Of a stretch of 64,000 nucleotides of DNA, positions 55,595-64,000 are shown one piece after another. The translations under genes and the position numbers were made by a program. This DNA is from Frigoribacterium faeni. GTDB lineage: Bacteria; Actinomycetota; Actinomycetes; Actinomycetales; Microbacteriaceae. How positions within the stretch are numbered: position 1 is the stretch's first letter; the number at the start of each line of letters is the position of its first letter. The notes under the pieces are model-generated. The model made no database searches. It saw only the letters and a program-made list of their open reading frames with translations, and was not told the DNA's origin. Location: contig NZ_BJUV01000015.1 of the NCBI RefSeq assembly GCF_007988805.1, positions 1 through 64,000 of the forward strand. Reading direction: 5' to 3'.

Positions 55595-56914
55595 ATGACA
55601 TGGTCCACCCGAATCATCGCCGTGACGTTGGCATCTACGCTCCTGCTGGGTGCTGGCGGAACCGCAGCGATGGCGGCCGAGAACCCGTCTCCCATCGTGA
55701 CGAGCGGGCAGAGTTCAGCCCCGGCCATCACGAACGTCGTCATCGCCGGGAACGCCACCGGCTTCTCCATCGACTTCGACTTCCAGCAGCCCCAGTCCGG
55801 ATGGGCCCCGGTAGCGCTCGGCATCTACGAGGGGTCGAGCACCCGATATCCGTTCTCGACGTCCACGTACACGACCTACAACCTGGGGTCCAACACGCAC
55901 ACCACCGAGTGGACCGATGACGACGTCCTGGTGCCGTATCCGACCCCCTCGGGACACATCTCCCGGACATACACGCACTCTCGCTCCGGACCGATCACCG
56001 TCATCCTCTTCGCGCCGGAGCGGGCGTGCGATTGCAGTCTGGGCTTGACGTTCGTGGCCGGCACCACGATCGCGCCGCTCACGTCGACCTTGAAGACGCT
56101 CACGTCCACACCCGTGCCCACGCTCTCCGGCCCGACCAAGGTCGGATCGACCCTGACCGCCGCGCCCGGCACATGGGCACCCGCCCCGGTCGGACTGACG
56201 TACCAGTGGGCTCTCGACGGAGTCGCCGTCTCAGGTGCCACCGGATCGACCTTCACCCTGCCGACATCCGCCGCCGGCAAGAAGGTCACCGCCTCGGTGA
56301 CCGGCACCAAGACCGGCTACGCCACCGTGAAGAGGACGAGTTCGCCGACCGCCCCCGTGACTCGAGCGCTCACCGCGAGTCCGGTGCCCACGCTGTCGGG
56401 ATGGGTCAGGGTCGGCTCCACTCTGACCGTCACGCCCGGCACCTGGGCCCCCGCACCGGTGGCGCTGACCTACCAGTGGTCGGTTGACGGGCTGGTCGTC
56501 GCGGGTGCGACAGGACGCACCTTCACGTTGCCCGCGTCTGCAGCCGGCAAGAAGGTGACCGCCGCCGTGACCGGCACCAAAGACGGCTTCTCCACTACGA
56601 GGATGGTCAGCGCTCCGACCGCTCCGGTGAATCGAGCGTTGACGTCCACGCCCGTGCCGAAGATCTCGGGCACGGTCAGAGTGTGGTCCACCCTGACGGC
56701 GACACCCGGAACCTGGTCCCCCGGACCGGTCGGGCTGTCGTATCAATGGAACCTGAACGGGGTCGCCGTCTCGGGCGCGACCGGGCGGACCTTCATCCTG
56801 CCGAAGGCCGCGGCCGGGAAGAAGGTCACCGTCTCCGTCACCGGCACCAAGGCCGGTTACGCGACCGTGAAGACGACGAGCACCCCGACCGTCGCCGTGA
56901 AGCCACGCAGCTAA
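55595..56914 (+). CDS. Secreted protein with three 90-residue Ig-like repeats
   Basis: 439 residues. Signal peptide with likely cleavage after AMA (about residue 27). A unique domain (30-165) includes two close Cys (ACDC). Three repeats of 90 residues follow, starting at 172, 262 and 352 (P-x-LSG/ISG, VGSTLT, PGTWAP, LTYQW, TGTK-GY). These are bacterial Ig-like/VGST-type repeats common in actinobacterial surface proteins. ATG at 55595 has GGAG 6 bases upstream; ATG 55583 and GTG 55580 lie just before. No sorting signal is visible, so it is probably released or loosely bound. DNA copies of the repeats are similar enough to allow recombination. Confidence 0.82.
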   Translation: MTWSTRIIAVTLASTLLLGAGGTAAMAAENPSPIVTSGQSSAPAITNVVIAGNATGFSIDFDFQQPQSGWAPVALGIYEGSSTRYPFSTSTYTTYNLGSNTHTTEWTDDDVLVPYPTPSGHISRTYTHSRSGPITVILFAPERACDCSLGLTFVAGTTIAPLTSTLKTLTSTPVPTLSGPTKVGSTLTAAPGTWAPAPVGLTYQWALDGVAVSGATGSTFTLPTSAAGKKVTASVTGTKTGYATVKRTSSPTAPVTRALTASPVPTLSGWVRVGSTLTVTPGTWAPAPVALTYQWSVDGLVVAGATGRTFTLPASAAGKKVTAAVTGTKDGFSTTRMVSAPTAPVNRALTSTPVPKISGTVRVWSTLTATPGTWSPGPVGLSYQWNLNGVAVSGATGRTFILPKAAAGKKVTVSVTGTKAGYATVKTTSTPTVAVKPRS

Positions 56915-57111
56915 GGCGCCGGCGCACGGAGAGGCCATTGTCCGTGACGTTCTCCGCTTTCGCTAGGGGACGATGGAGCCCTCGCAGTCAGCGAGCTACT
57001 GCCCGATGTCTCCGGGCATCTCACGAGGATTCTCACTGCCCCTGCCTTCAGGACACCAGAACTGGGTCCGAACGATCCTGAGGATCGGTCACACGAGTCC
57101 ATGCGCATGAA

Positions 57112-57137
57112 TTAGTGTCATGAGAAACCGTCACTAA
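57112..57137. promoter_or_regulatory. Inverted repeat TTAGTG-N14-CACTAA before nuclease gene
   Basis: Perfect 6-base arms ending 11 bases upstream of the HsdR-N-like start, in an AT-richer stretch. It could be an operator controlling a toxic nuclease. The rest of the gap (56915-57148) shows no other feature. Confidence 0.45.
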
Positions 57138-57148
57138 AGGGGATAACG

Positions 57149-58243
57149 ATGGAGTTCGCCGAGCGGCTCGCCGCACTCGCATTGAAGGTCAAGAACCAGC
57201 GCGAGGCCATTCAGACCGAAGAAGCGACGAAGAACGCGTTCATCATGCCGTTCATCTCGACGATCCTCGGCTACGACGTCTTCAACCCGCTCGAGGTGGT
57301 GCCCGAGTTCACGGCCGATGTCGGTGTGAAGAAGGGCGAGAAGATCGATTACGCGATCATGCGCGACGGCGAGGTGCAGATCCTCATCGAGTGCAAAAAA
57401 TCGACGGAGCCCCTCCGCATCGAGCACGCTTCGCAGCTCTACCGCTACTTCGCCGTGACGAACGCTCGGATCGCTGTGTTGACCAACGGCGAGAGCTACC
57501 ACTTCTACACGGACCTCGACGCGCCGAACCGGATGGACGACAAGCCCTTCCTGGTGCTCGACCTGTCCGACATCGACGAGACCCTCCTGCCCGAGCTGAG
57601 CAAGCTCACGAAAGACGTCTTCGACCTCGACTCCGTCATCAGCGCCGCCGAGGAGCTCAAGTACGTCGGACAGCTCAAGCGGGCCATCGCTGCTCAGTTC
57701 CGCGAGCCGTCGGACGACTGGGTCAAGTTCGTGACCACGCGGGTCTACGAGGGGTCGTTCACGCAGAAGGTGCGCGAGCAGTTCACGCCGCTCGTGACGA
57801 AGGCGTCGAAGCAGTTCCTGAACGACCAGGTCAACGACCGCCTGAAGACCGCGCTGGGCTCATCGAGCTTCCCGTCGATCCCGGCGGAGGCGCCCACCGG
57901 CGCGGTGACGAGCGAGGCCGTCGTCGAGGCGGACCTGGACCGGGACACGGAGACCGAGACCACCCTGGAGGAGCTCGAGGGCTACCAGATCGTCAAGGCG
58001 ATCGCGTGCAGCGAGGTCAAGCCGCAGCGGGTGGTGCACCGTGATGCGAAGTCGTACTTCGCGGTCCTGCTCGATGACAACAACCGCAAGCCGATCGCGC
58101 GCCTGCACTTCAACGGCAAGAAGCAGAAGTACCTCGGCCTCTTCGACGCGGCCAAGGTCGAGACCAAGCACGCCATCGAGTCCCTCGACGAGATCTACTC
58201 CCACGCCGAAGCGATCCGCGAGTCCGTCAAGGCCTACGCCTAG
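57149..58243 (+). CDS. Orphan type I restriction HsdR-N-domain nuclease-like protein
   Basis: 364 residues, much shorter than a real HsdR (about 1000). The N-terminal PD-(D/E)xK nuclease fold has Glu53, Asp67 (KIDYAI) and E81-C-K83 (LIECKKS), so catalytic residues are present. The ATP-dependent helicase part of HsdR is missing. Residues 260-364 form a second region (ARLHFNGKKQKYLGLF) known from similar stand-alone proteins. No hsdM or hsdS lies nearby. ATG at 57149 follows AAAGGGGAT. Less GC-strict codons than neighbours (AAAAAATCG, GTTC) hint at acquisition. Possibly a DNA-cleaving effector or sensor of a defence module with the next two genes. Confidence 0.85.
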   Translation: MEFAERLAALALKVKNQREAIQTEEATKNAFIMPFISTILGYDVFNPLEVVPEFTADVGVKKGEKIDYAIMRDGEVQILIECKKSTEPLRIEHASQLYRYFAVTNARIAVLTNGESYHFYTDLDAPNRMDDKPFLVLDLSDIDETLLPELSKLTKDVFDLDSVISAAEELKYVGQLKRAIAAQFREPSDDWVKFVTTRVYEGSFTQKVREQFTPLVTKASKQFLNDQVNDRLKTALGSSSFPSIPAEAPTGAVTSEAVVEADLDRDTETETTLEELEGYQIVKAIACSEVKPQRVVHRDAKSYFAVLLDDNNRKPIARLHFNGKKQKYLGLFDAAKVETKHAIESLDEIYSHAEAIRESVKAYA

Positions 58244-58399
58244 GCACGCACCGTCGACGCGACAGGGGCGCATGCACCCGTCGACCGTGTCAGCCCGGTC
58301 CCGGCAGCACTTGCGCCGAATTGCACATCTGCGAGTCGCTGGGCGAGAGCCTGCGCCGCTCACACCACTACGACCTCTCGAACTGCACTGGAGCCACTT

Positions 58400-60193
58400 G
58401 TGACAACAGCCCCCATCCTCGTCTTCCTCCATGGCGTCGGCGACGGCGATCAAGACGACAAGTGGAAGGCCACCCTGTCGGAGTCTCTGGTCCGCTTGGG
58501 GTACCCCGGTCTCGAGTCGGCGGAGGTCGTGGCCCCGAAGTACGCCCATGCGCTGAAAGACTGGGATGTCCGCGAGACACTCCCTGACTACACCGGGAAG
58601 GCTCCGACTCGCGAAGCGGCGAAGACCAACCGCCGGGCCTTCGAAAGCCGGATGGGTGCTGTCGAATGGCGCCTGGGCAAGCACGCGCGGGGAAACGGCC
58701 TGCTGGGGTTGGACACCGCCGTGAGTGCTGCCGTCGCCGTGCCCTACTTCAAGCAGGCCCGAAACTACCTGTCAAACCCGCAGATCCGCGCTCAGGTGCT
58801 CAACCGGGTGTTGAACGCCCTGCCGTCGACGGGTCGCATTGTCCTCGTGGGCCATAGCCTCGGCTCGGTCATCGCGGCCGATCTCCTGCGCCGCCTTCCT
58901 GCCGGGGTCGAGGTGGTCGGGATGGTCACGATCGGGAGCCCTCTCGCGAACGGCGCCTTCGACGTCGACAAGTTGAAGGACGGCCTGAAGGAGCCTCCCT
59001 TTAACCTCGCCTGGTGGGTCAACTTCTGGAACGCGTCGGACCCCGTCGCGGCTCACCGCGGGCTGTCGTCCGTGTTCCCGTGGATGGTGGACTTCCGCAT
59101 CGCCACGACTCCGTCATTCGTCCGAGGGCACCTCGCCGAGGAGTACCTGGGATCAGACGCTGTCGGCGCCGCGATCGGGTACGCCCTGTTCGGCTCCTTG
59201 TCGACCGAGCTCGAGGCGGTGGAGAGGGGTGTCGACATCCCTCTCGATCCGGCTGAGTCCATGGCGATCATGGCGCTGCGATATGCCCACCTCATGCGGA
59301 GGCGACTGAAAGGCGACGAGCTGGACCGGTTCACCGGCGCACTCCGCCGCGTCCAGACCGACGTCGTGACGGACATCATCGCGCGCAATGAAGCTGAGGG
59401 CCGACAGGTTCCCGTCAACGTGACGCGGCTCATGGTCCATCCGCCAAGCCCAACAGGTGACCTCGTCGAACCGCAACCGGGGCGCTACCTGGGCAAAGAC
59501 GAGGCGGTCGTTCTCCTCACCGTGCTGGCGGCCGAGAACGTCCTCCGCCCCTTCGAGATCGATCTGCCGCGTGAGAAGTGGCTCGAGGCGATGAAAGAAC
59601 TCTGCGCCGAAATGGGGCTGGGCACGCAGTACGGCATCGACATCTTCGAGGCCGCTAAGCGCGCACGCAGTGTCCTCAGCCCTGGTCGTGGGGCGGGTTG
59701 GATCAAGTGGGGAGCCCTCAGCGTGGGCGCCGCAGCCATCGTCGTCGCGACCGGCGGCCTGGCGCTCGCAGCGGCCCCCGGCGTCGCTGGAGCAGCTGCG
59801 GTCACGAGCGCCCTCGCGGCGTTCGGACCAGGTGGGATGATCGGCGGCCTCCTGACGGCCGGAACCCTCGTCTCGGGAGGCGGCGGTGGCATCGCGTACG
59901 GTCTCGCCGGGCAGGGCACGACGGCCGAGACCCTCGAGGCCATCGTCGAGCGTCGCCTGGCCGCGACCATCCTGAGGCAGCTGCAGGGCCTCGAGCCTGA
60001 TCCCGCAGTCTGGAGCGTCCTCGCGCAGATCGAGATCGATGTCCGCCGCCAACACGAACGCATGGACGAGTTCAGCGACGAGTCCGCACCGGGCCTGAAA
60101 GACCTGAAGCGGAAGATCCTCACCGTCGAGAGAGCGCTGCGCTATCTGACGGAGAACGGTCTGGAGCCCGGAGCAGTCTCCGCACAGCAGTGA
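58400..60193 (+). CDS. Alpha/beta serine hydrolase with Gly/Ala-rich membrane segment
   Basis: 597 residues from a GTG at 58400. Lipase-like start ILVFLHGVGDGDQDDKW (oxyanion side) and nucleophile elbow GHSLGS (Ser153). Catalytic Asp/His are plausible after VTIGSPLANGA and near SVFPWMVD or VAAHRG. The middle is a helical part of about 150 residues. Residues about 433-508 are a glycine-zipper-like hydrophobic stretch (VGAAAIVVATGGLALAAAPG, GGMIGGLLTAGT) able to insert in a membrane. A coiled-coil tail follows. Serine hydrolase plus pore-like segment suggests a membrane-damaging effector such as a phospholipase. Not assignable to a known named system. Confidence 0.75.
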   Translation: MTTAPILVFLHGVGDGDQDDKWKATLSESLVRLGYPGLESAEVVAPKYAHALKDWDVRETLPDYTGKAPTREAAKTNRRAFESRMGAVEWRLGKHARGNGLLGLDTAVSAAVAVPYFKQARNYLSNPQIRAQVLNRVLNALPSTGRIVLVGHSLGSVIAADLLRRLPAGVEVVGMVTIGSPLANGAFDVDKLKDGLKEPPFNLAWWVNFWNASDPVAAHRGLSSVFPWMVDFRIATTPSFVRGHLAEEYLGSDAVGAAIGYALFGSLSTELEAVERGVDIPLDPAESMAIMALRYAHLMRRRLKGDELDRFTGALRRVQTDVVTDIIARNEAEGRQVPVNVTRLMVHPPSPTGDLVEPQPGRYLGKDEAVVLLTVLAAENVLRPFEIDLPREKWLEAMKELCAEMGLGTQYGIDIFEAAKRARSVLSPGRGAGWIKWGALSVGAAAIVVATGGLALAAAPGVAGAAAVTSALAAFGPGGMIGGLLTAGTLVSGGGGGIAYGLAGQGTTAETLEAIVERRLAATILRQLQGLEPDPAVWSVLAQIEIDVRRQHERMDEFSDESAPGLKDLKRKILTVERALRYLTENGLEPGAVSAQQ

Positions 60194-60299
60194 CGGTGCC
60201 GCATGGCACGATGACAACAGCAGCACCAGGGGGAATCGAAAGGGGCGCGTCGAGCGACGCGGTCACAGGGTCTCCCGAACACCGCACCGGGAGGCGCAC

Positions 60300-63200
60300 G
60301 TGAGCACCAGCATCACGAACCACGAATACGTCGGACGAGCCGTCACCGAACTCGCCCGTGGACTGCAGCCGGTCGTCGCCGACGCTCTCGCGCCGCATCT
60401 GCTGGCGGGGATGCCGTGGACGACTCTGCTCGAACGACGCGACGAAGCCGGCGGCAGAAGCGGCGGCGTCTACACCGAGACCGACCTCCAGGTCATCCTC
60501 CGCACCATGACCGAGTCGCTCGGCGCGCTCGGCCGCCCCTTCGAGGCCCTGCTCGGTCGGGCGGGCACACGTCTCGCCGGTGAGCTCCGCGAGGTCCGCA
60601 ACGACTGGGCCCACAACGTCGCCTTCGACGACGCTGACGCCTACCGCGCAGTCGACTCCGCCCAACGCCTTCTCACCATCTGCGGCGCCACCGCGAGCGC
60701 CGACGCGCTCAGCACCCTCCGGCGCGACCTCCAGGTGCGGATGGCCACCACGACCCCGTCAGCGACTCCGACACCAGCCGCCACGACGCCTGACCGGCCC
60801 GCGTCTCTGACACTCGCGCCTCCGCCCCAGACTCCCCCGCGCCTCCCGACGCCTCCGGCCGTCCCCGCCTCGATGCCACCCGCGCCCGCACCCGCGGCGA
60901 CCACGCCCGCAGTCCCGGCGTCGACACCGCCCACACCCACCCCCGCGTTGACACCGCCCACACCCGCCCCCGCGCCGGCAGCCCCCGCGTCGACACCGCC
61001 CGCCCGCGCCTCCTCACCCGTCACCGTCTCCATCTCCTGCGCCCCGGTCATCAGCTACGCGATGGCGCACAACGGCCTGACCGTCATCTCCGAGGTGACC
61101 CTGACGAGCCCGACCACGACGGCCCGAGGCGCACGACTGACCGTGGGCATCGAGTCGGCCGCCGGGCCCATCGGGGCTCCCACCGAGTACTTCGTCGATC
61201 TCGTCGCAGGGTCCGAGACGCTGCTTCCCCAGCTCGACATCAAGGTCGACCCCGCGGTGATGCTGGGCATCGAGGAGGCGCGGCCTGCCAGAGTCGTCGT
61301 CGCCGTCGTCCACGACGACCTCGAGCTCGGCCGCGGCACCGTCGATGTGCTGCTCCTCGCCGCGAACCAGTGGCTCGCCCGTCCGACCCTGATGTCGCTC
61401 GAGATGCTCGCGGCGCACGTGCAGCCCAACCACCCCGCCCTCGAGTCCCTCGTCGCCGAGGCCGCCGACGAACTGGCCAGGCAGACGGGGAGCGGCGCCC
61501 TGGTCGGATACCAGCAGGGTCCCGAGCGGGTGGATGCGACCGTCGACGCGATCATGACGGCAATGCGCGCCCGGTCGATCCGGTACAGCGTGCCGCCGGC
61601 CAGCTGGTCGGACGACGGGCAGAAGGTCCGCACGCCCCACGAGGTCCTCGTCGGCCGGTTGGGCACCTGCCTCGACACGACCGTGACACTCGCCGCGGCC
61701 CTCGAGCGGGTCGGCATCCGCCCCATGCTGGTCGTCGTCGAAGGCCACGCCTTCCTGGCGTACTGGCGCGAGGAGACCTCGCTGGCGAGCCCGGCGACCA
61801 CGAGCGCGTTCGCGCTCCCCAACCTCGTGCGCACCGACTATGCCCGGGTGATCGAGACGACCATGCTCACGGAGGACCACGCAGGCGTCGGTCTCCACGA
61901 CATCCGCCGACTGCCGCTCGAACAGCACCTCTCCGGCGACCTCGACCGCGTCGTCGGCATCACCGACGTGCACCAGGCGCGCACGAGCAGGGTCTACCCG
62001 CTGCCGGCGCGTGTGACATCCGAAGACGGAGCCGTGGTCGTGGTCGACTACCAGGCCGTCCACTCGCGTCCCGCCGCGTACGTGCCCGAACTCCGAACGG
62101 ACGACGACGGTCAGACCGACGCCGCACCCGTCCCGCCCCGCGTCCAGCGCTGGAAGAACTCCCTCCTCGACCTCAGCCTCCGCAACCGCCTCATCAACTT
62201 CGCCGACCGAGCACGATTCCCGCTGCACGTCGCCGAAGAGGGCCTCGCCGAGTTCGAGGACTACCTGAACGGCGGCAAGGCCTTCGAGCTCCTCCCGTCC
62301 GACGCTCTCCCGGCCGTCGAGGTGCAGCGCGGAGTCCGGTGGGGACGCGACCTGTCGTCCGACGACCGCGCCGATCTGTTCCACACGAAGCATCAGCTCT
62401 ACACGGACGCGTCGACCGAGGCGTACCCGCGCCTCCTGCGGGCCCTCGCCTACAAGGCCAAGACCGTGCTCGACGAGACCGGCGCCAACAACCTGTACAT
62501 CTCCATCGGCTCGCTCGTCTGGAAGGTCAAAGACAAGACGGTCCGCTCCCCCCTCATCCTCGTACCGGTGACGCTGCGGGCGAAGGGCAAGTCCGGCGGG
62601 TATCAGGTGGTCCTCGACGATGCCGGGGCCTCGACCCCGAACTACTGCCTGCTCGAGAAGCTCCGCGCCGAGCACGGGCTCCGCATCCCCGCTCTGGCCG
62701 ATCCCGCCGGCGACGCCTCCGGCATCGACATCCAGCGCGTGCTGACCGAGACGCGTCTGGCCATCCTCGAATCGGGCATCGAGGCCAATGTCGAGCCGAC
62801 CGTCGATGTCGCGATCCTCCAGTTCGCCAAGTTCCGACTCTGGAAGGACCTCGACGACAACTGGGAGGCGCTGGCCGGCAACGATCTGGTGCGTCACCTG
62901 ATCGAGTCCCCCACCGAGCCGTTCGTCGACGCGTCGACCGCTGCGGCACAAGGCGTGTCCGAGCCGGCGCGCACGGATCTCGACGCACTCCTCGCGACGC
63001 TCCCCGTCTCGGCCGACTCGTCTCAGGCCGCGGCCGTCGCGGCCGCCACGGCAGGGCGCACGTTCGTCCTCGAAGGCCCGCCCGGCACCGGCAAGTCCCA
63101 GACGATCACGAACCTGCTGGCCAAGGCCATCACCGAAGGCAAGAAGGTGCTGTTCGTCGCCGAGAAGCGGGCGGCGCTCGAGGTCGTGCAGAGGAGGCTC

Positions 63201-64000
63201 GCCGGCGTCGGTCTCGGGCCCTTCACGCTCGACCTGCACGACAAGGGCAGCAAGCCGGCGCCCCTTCGCGAGCACCTGCGGACCTCTCTGGCGCAGCGCG
63301 CCTCCGCGGACTCCGAGGGCCTCGCCCGCGCGACGGACTCGATGGACTCCGCCCGCCGTCGCCTGGCCCGGTACACCGGCCAGGTCCACGAGGTCAACAC
63401 GACCGGTCACAGCCTCTACTCCGCCCACGTCGCCGAGCTGGTGCATGCCGAGGCGGCCTTCGAGCTCACCGTCCCCGAGCACTTCGCGGCCACCGCCTCC
63501 GCCGATGATCTGCATGCGGTGCGCACCGCGCTCCGCGAACTGGCCGACCACGCCGGTCGCGCCCGCCCCGCTGCCCGGCACGCCTGGAGCTTCGTCGACG
63601 TGACCGAGAGCGACACCGTCGACGAGGCGTCCCTTCTCGCCTCCGTCGCCGAACTCGACGACGCCCTCGACGCGGCGAGCGCCGACGAGGCGACGGCCGC
63701 CGTCCTGGAGACGGCCTCGACGGTCGCCGAACTCCGCACGCTGGTGGGGACGCTCAACGGAGGCGGCGTGAGCCGATCTGTCCTGAAGGAGGCGCGCACG
63801 GCGAACTGGCGGACAGAGACTCAGCGACTGCTCACCGAGCTCGAGGGTCTCACCCCGGCGTTCGGCGATGTGCTGACGGTCGTCGAGCCCGACATCCTGG
63901 CGCTCGACCTCGACCGCATCGCGCATGAGGCGACGGTCGCGCACTCCTCCGGGTTCTTCGGACGCAAGAAGCGTCGACGAGCCGTGGCCGCCTCCTTCGC
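60300..64000 (+). CDS. Giant Swt1-HEPN / transglutaminase-like / DUF4011 SF1 helicase protein (partial, runs off window)
   Basis: At least 1233 residues, open at the window end. GTG at 60300 has GGGAGG 5 bases upstream. Order: a Swt1-type HEPN domain (1-130) with RNDWAH at 100-105, matching the Rx4-6H ribonuclease motif; a Pro/Ala/Thr low-complexity linker (145-235), including the oligomer peptide PARASS; a beta-rich middle; a transglutaminase-like block with Cys457 (GTCLDTT) and His483 (VEGHAFLAYW); DUF4011 from about 617 (RWKNSLLDLSLRNRLINF); and an SF1 helicase with Walker A GPPGTGKS (926-933). Family members often go on to DUF3320 and a Vsr-like nuclease, but that part is outside the window. 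Probable role: nucleic-acid sensing with RNA cleavage, in defence; inferred. Confidence 0.87.
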   Translation, partial: MSTSITNHEYVGRAVTELARGLQPVVADALAPHLLAGMPWTTLLERRDEAGGRSGGVYTETDLQVILRTMTESLGALGRPFEALLGRAGTRLAGELREVRNDWAHNVAFDDADAYRAVDSAQRLLTICGATASADALSTLRRDLQVRMATTTPSATPTPAATTPDRPASLTLAPPPQTPPRLPTPPAVPASMPPAPAPAATTPAVPASTPPTPTPALTPPTPAPAPAAPASTPPARASSPVTVSISCAPVISYAMAHNGLTVISEVTLTSPTTTARGARLTVGIESAAGPIGAPTEYFVDLVAGSETLLPQLDIKVDPAVMLGIEEARPARVVVAVVHDDLELGRGTVDVLLLAANQWLARPTLMSLEMLAAHVQPNHPALESLVAEAADELARQTGSGALVGYQQGPERVDATVDAIMTAMRARSIRYSVPPASWSDDGQKVRTPHEVLVGRLGTCLDTTVTLAAALERVGIRPMLVVVEGHAFLAYWREETSLASPATTSAFALPNLVRTDYARVIETTMLTEDHAGVGLHDIRRLPLEQHLSGDLDRVVGITDVHQARTSRVYPLPARVTSEDGAVVVVDYQAVHSRPAAYVPELRTDDDGQTDAAPVPPRVQRWKNSLLDLSLRNRLINFADRARFPLHVAEEGLAEFEDYLNGGKAFELLPSDALPAVEVQRGVRWGRDLSSDDRADLFHTKHQLYTDASTEAYPRLLRALAYKAKTVLDETGANNLYISIGSLVWKVKDKTVRSPLILVPVTLRAKGKSGGYQVVLDDAGASTPNYCLLEKLRAEHGLRIPALADPAGDASGIDIQRVLTETRLAILESGIEANVEPTVDVAILQFAKFRLWKDLDDNWEALAGNDLVRHLIESPTEPFVDASTAAAQGVSEPARTDLDALLATLPVSADSSQAAAVAAATAGRTFVLEGPPGTGKSQTITNLLAKAITEGKKVLFVAEKRAALEVVQRRLAGVGLGPFTLDLHDKGSKPAPLREHLRTSLAQRASADSEGLARATDSMDSARRRLARYTGQVHEVNTTGHSLYSAHVAELVHAEAAFELTVPEHFAATASADDLHAVRTALRELADHAGRARPAARHAWSFVDVTESDTVDEASLLASVAELDDALDAASADEATAAVLETASTVAELRTLVGTLNGGGVSRSVLKEARTANWRTETQRLLTELEGLTPAFGDVLTVVEPDILALDLDRIAHEATVAHSSGFFGRKKRRRAVAASF

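Noticed and set aside
57149-58243. Full type I restriction-modification system
   Set aside because: Only the nuclease N-domain is present; no hsdM or hsdS and no helicase part of hsdR in the neighbourhood.

Overview
The window is very GC-rich (around 70 percent or more by eye), uses GTG starts often, and packs same-strand genes with 4-base ATGA/GTGA overlaps. Gene content (ThrE-type exporter, BMP-family nucleoside ABC transporter, LacI regulators, excalibur and G5 domains, TM0106-type nuclease-helicase, DUF4011 helicase) fits a high-GC actinobacterium, most likely family Microbacteriaceae. The genus cannot be fixed from sequence alone. No rRNA, tRNA, CRISPR array, transposase or integrase was seen.

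Layout. 0.1-12.5 kb: housekeeping and hypothetical genes (GH13 glucosidase, PRISE-type reductase, amino-acid exporter, DEAD-box helicase, SseB-like protein, RecB-like nuclease/helicase). 12.5-22.4 kb: a LacI-controlled divergon. Leftward are a deaminase-type amidohydrolase, a creatininase-family enzyme and the LacI regulator; rightward are a complete BMP-type ABC importer (lipoprotein, double ATPase, two permeases) and a second amidohydrolase. Two near-palindromic LacI operators lie between the arms. 22.6-23.5 kb: an ATP-grasp enzyme. 23.7-29.8 kb: a Wadjet/MksBEF-type SMC operon, jetA-jetB-jetC, with no jetD nuclease gene beside it. 29.8-38.4 kb: a six-gene leftward operon (peptide-type ABC importer, CocE-like hydrolase, TetR) in which every junction is a 4-base overlap, with a perfect inverted-repeat operator in front of it. 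38.6-47.4 kb: small single genes (phosphatase, MFS, inositol-phosphatase-like, acetyltransferases, HAD-GNAT fusion, G5/excalibur protein, lipoprotein), separated by eleven copies of a 60-bp inverted-repeat element. 47.6-52.9 kb: a DauR-like regulator divergent from a polar amino-acid ABC importer, a class V PLP enzyme and RidA. 53-57 kb: small membrane proteins, a noncoding palindrome/tandem-repeat region and a secreted repeat protein. 57.1-64.0 kb: three rightward genes that look like an uncharacterised defence or stress module: an orphan HsdR-N-type nuclease, a serine hydrolase with a Gly/Ala-rich membrane segment, and a giant HEPN/transglutaminase-like/DUF4011 helicase cut by the window end.

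Two repeat families cut across the annotation. The first is the 60-bp hairpin element, twelve copies between 22.4 and 47.0 kb. It lies only between genes, in convergent, divergent and co-directional gaps, and shows compensatory changes in its arms. The second is a short oligomer, consensus CCGAGGAGGCGCGGGTC. It occurs dozens of times on both strands, next to genes and inside coding regions, where it encodes short hydrophilic peptides such as TRASS or EEARV in linkers.

All gene calls come from reading translated sequence and recognising motifs. No database search was possible, so functional names are family-level, and start codons were chosen from ribosome-binding sites, overlaps and domain starts.
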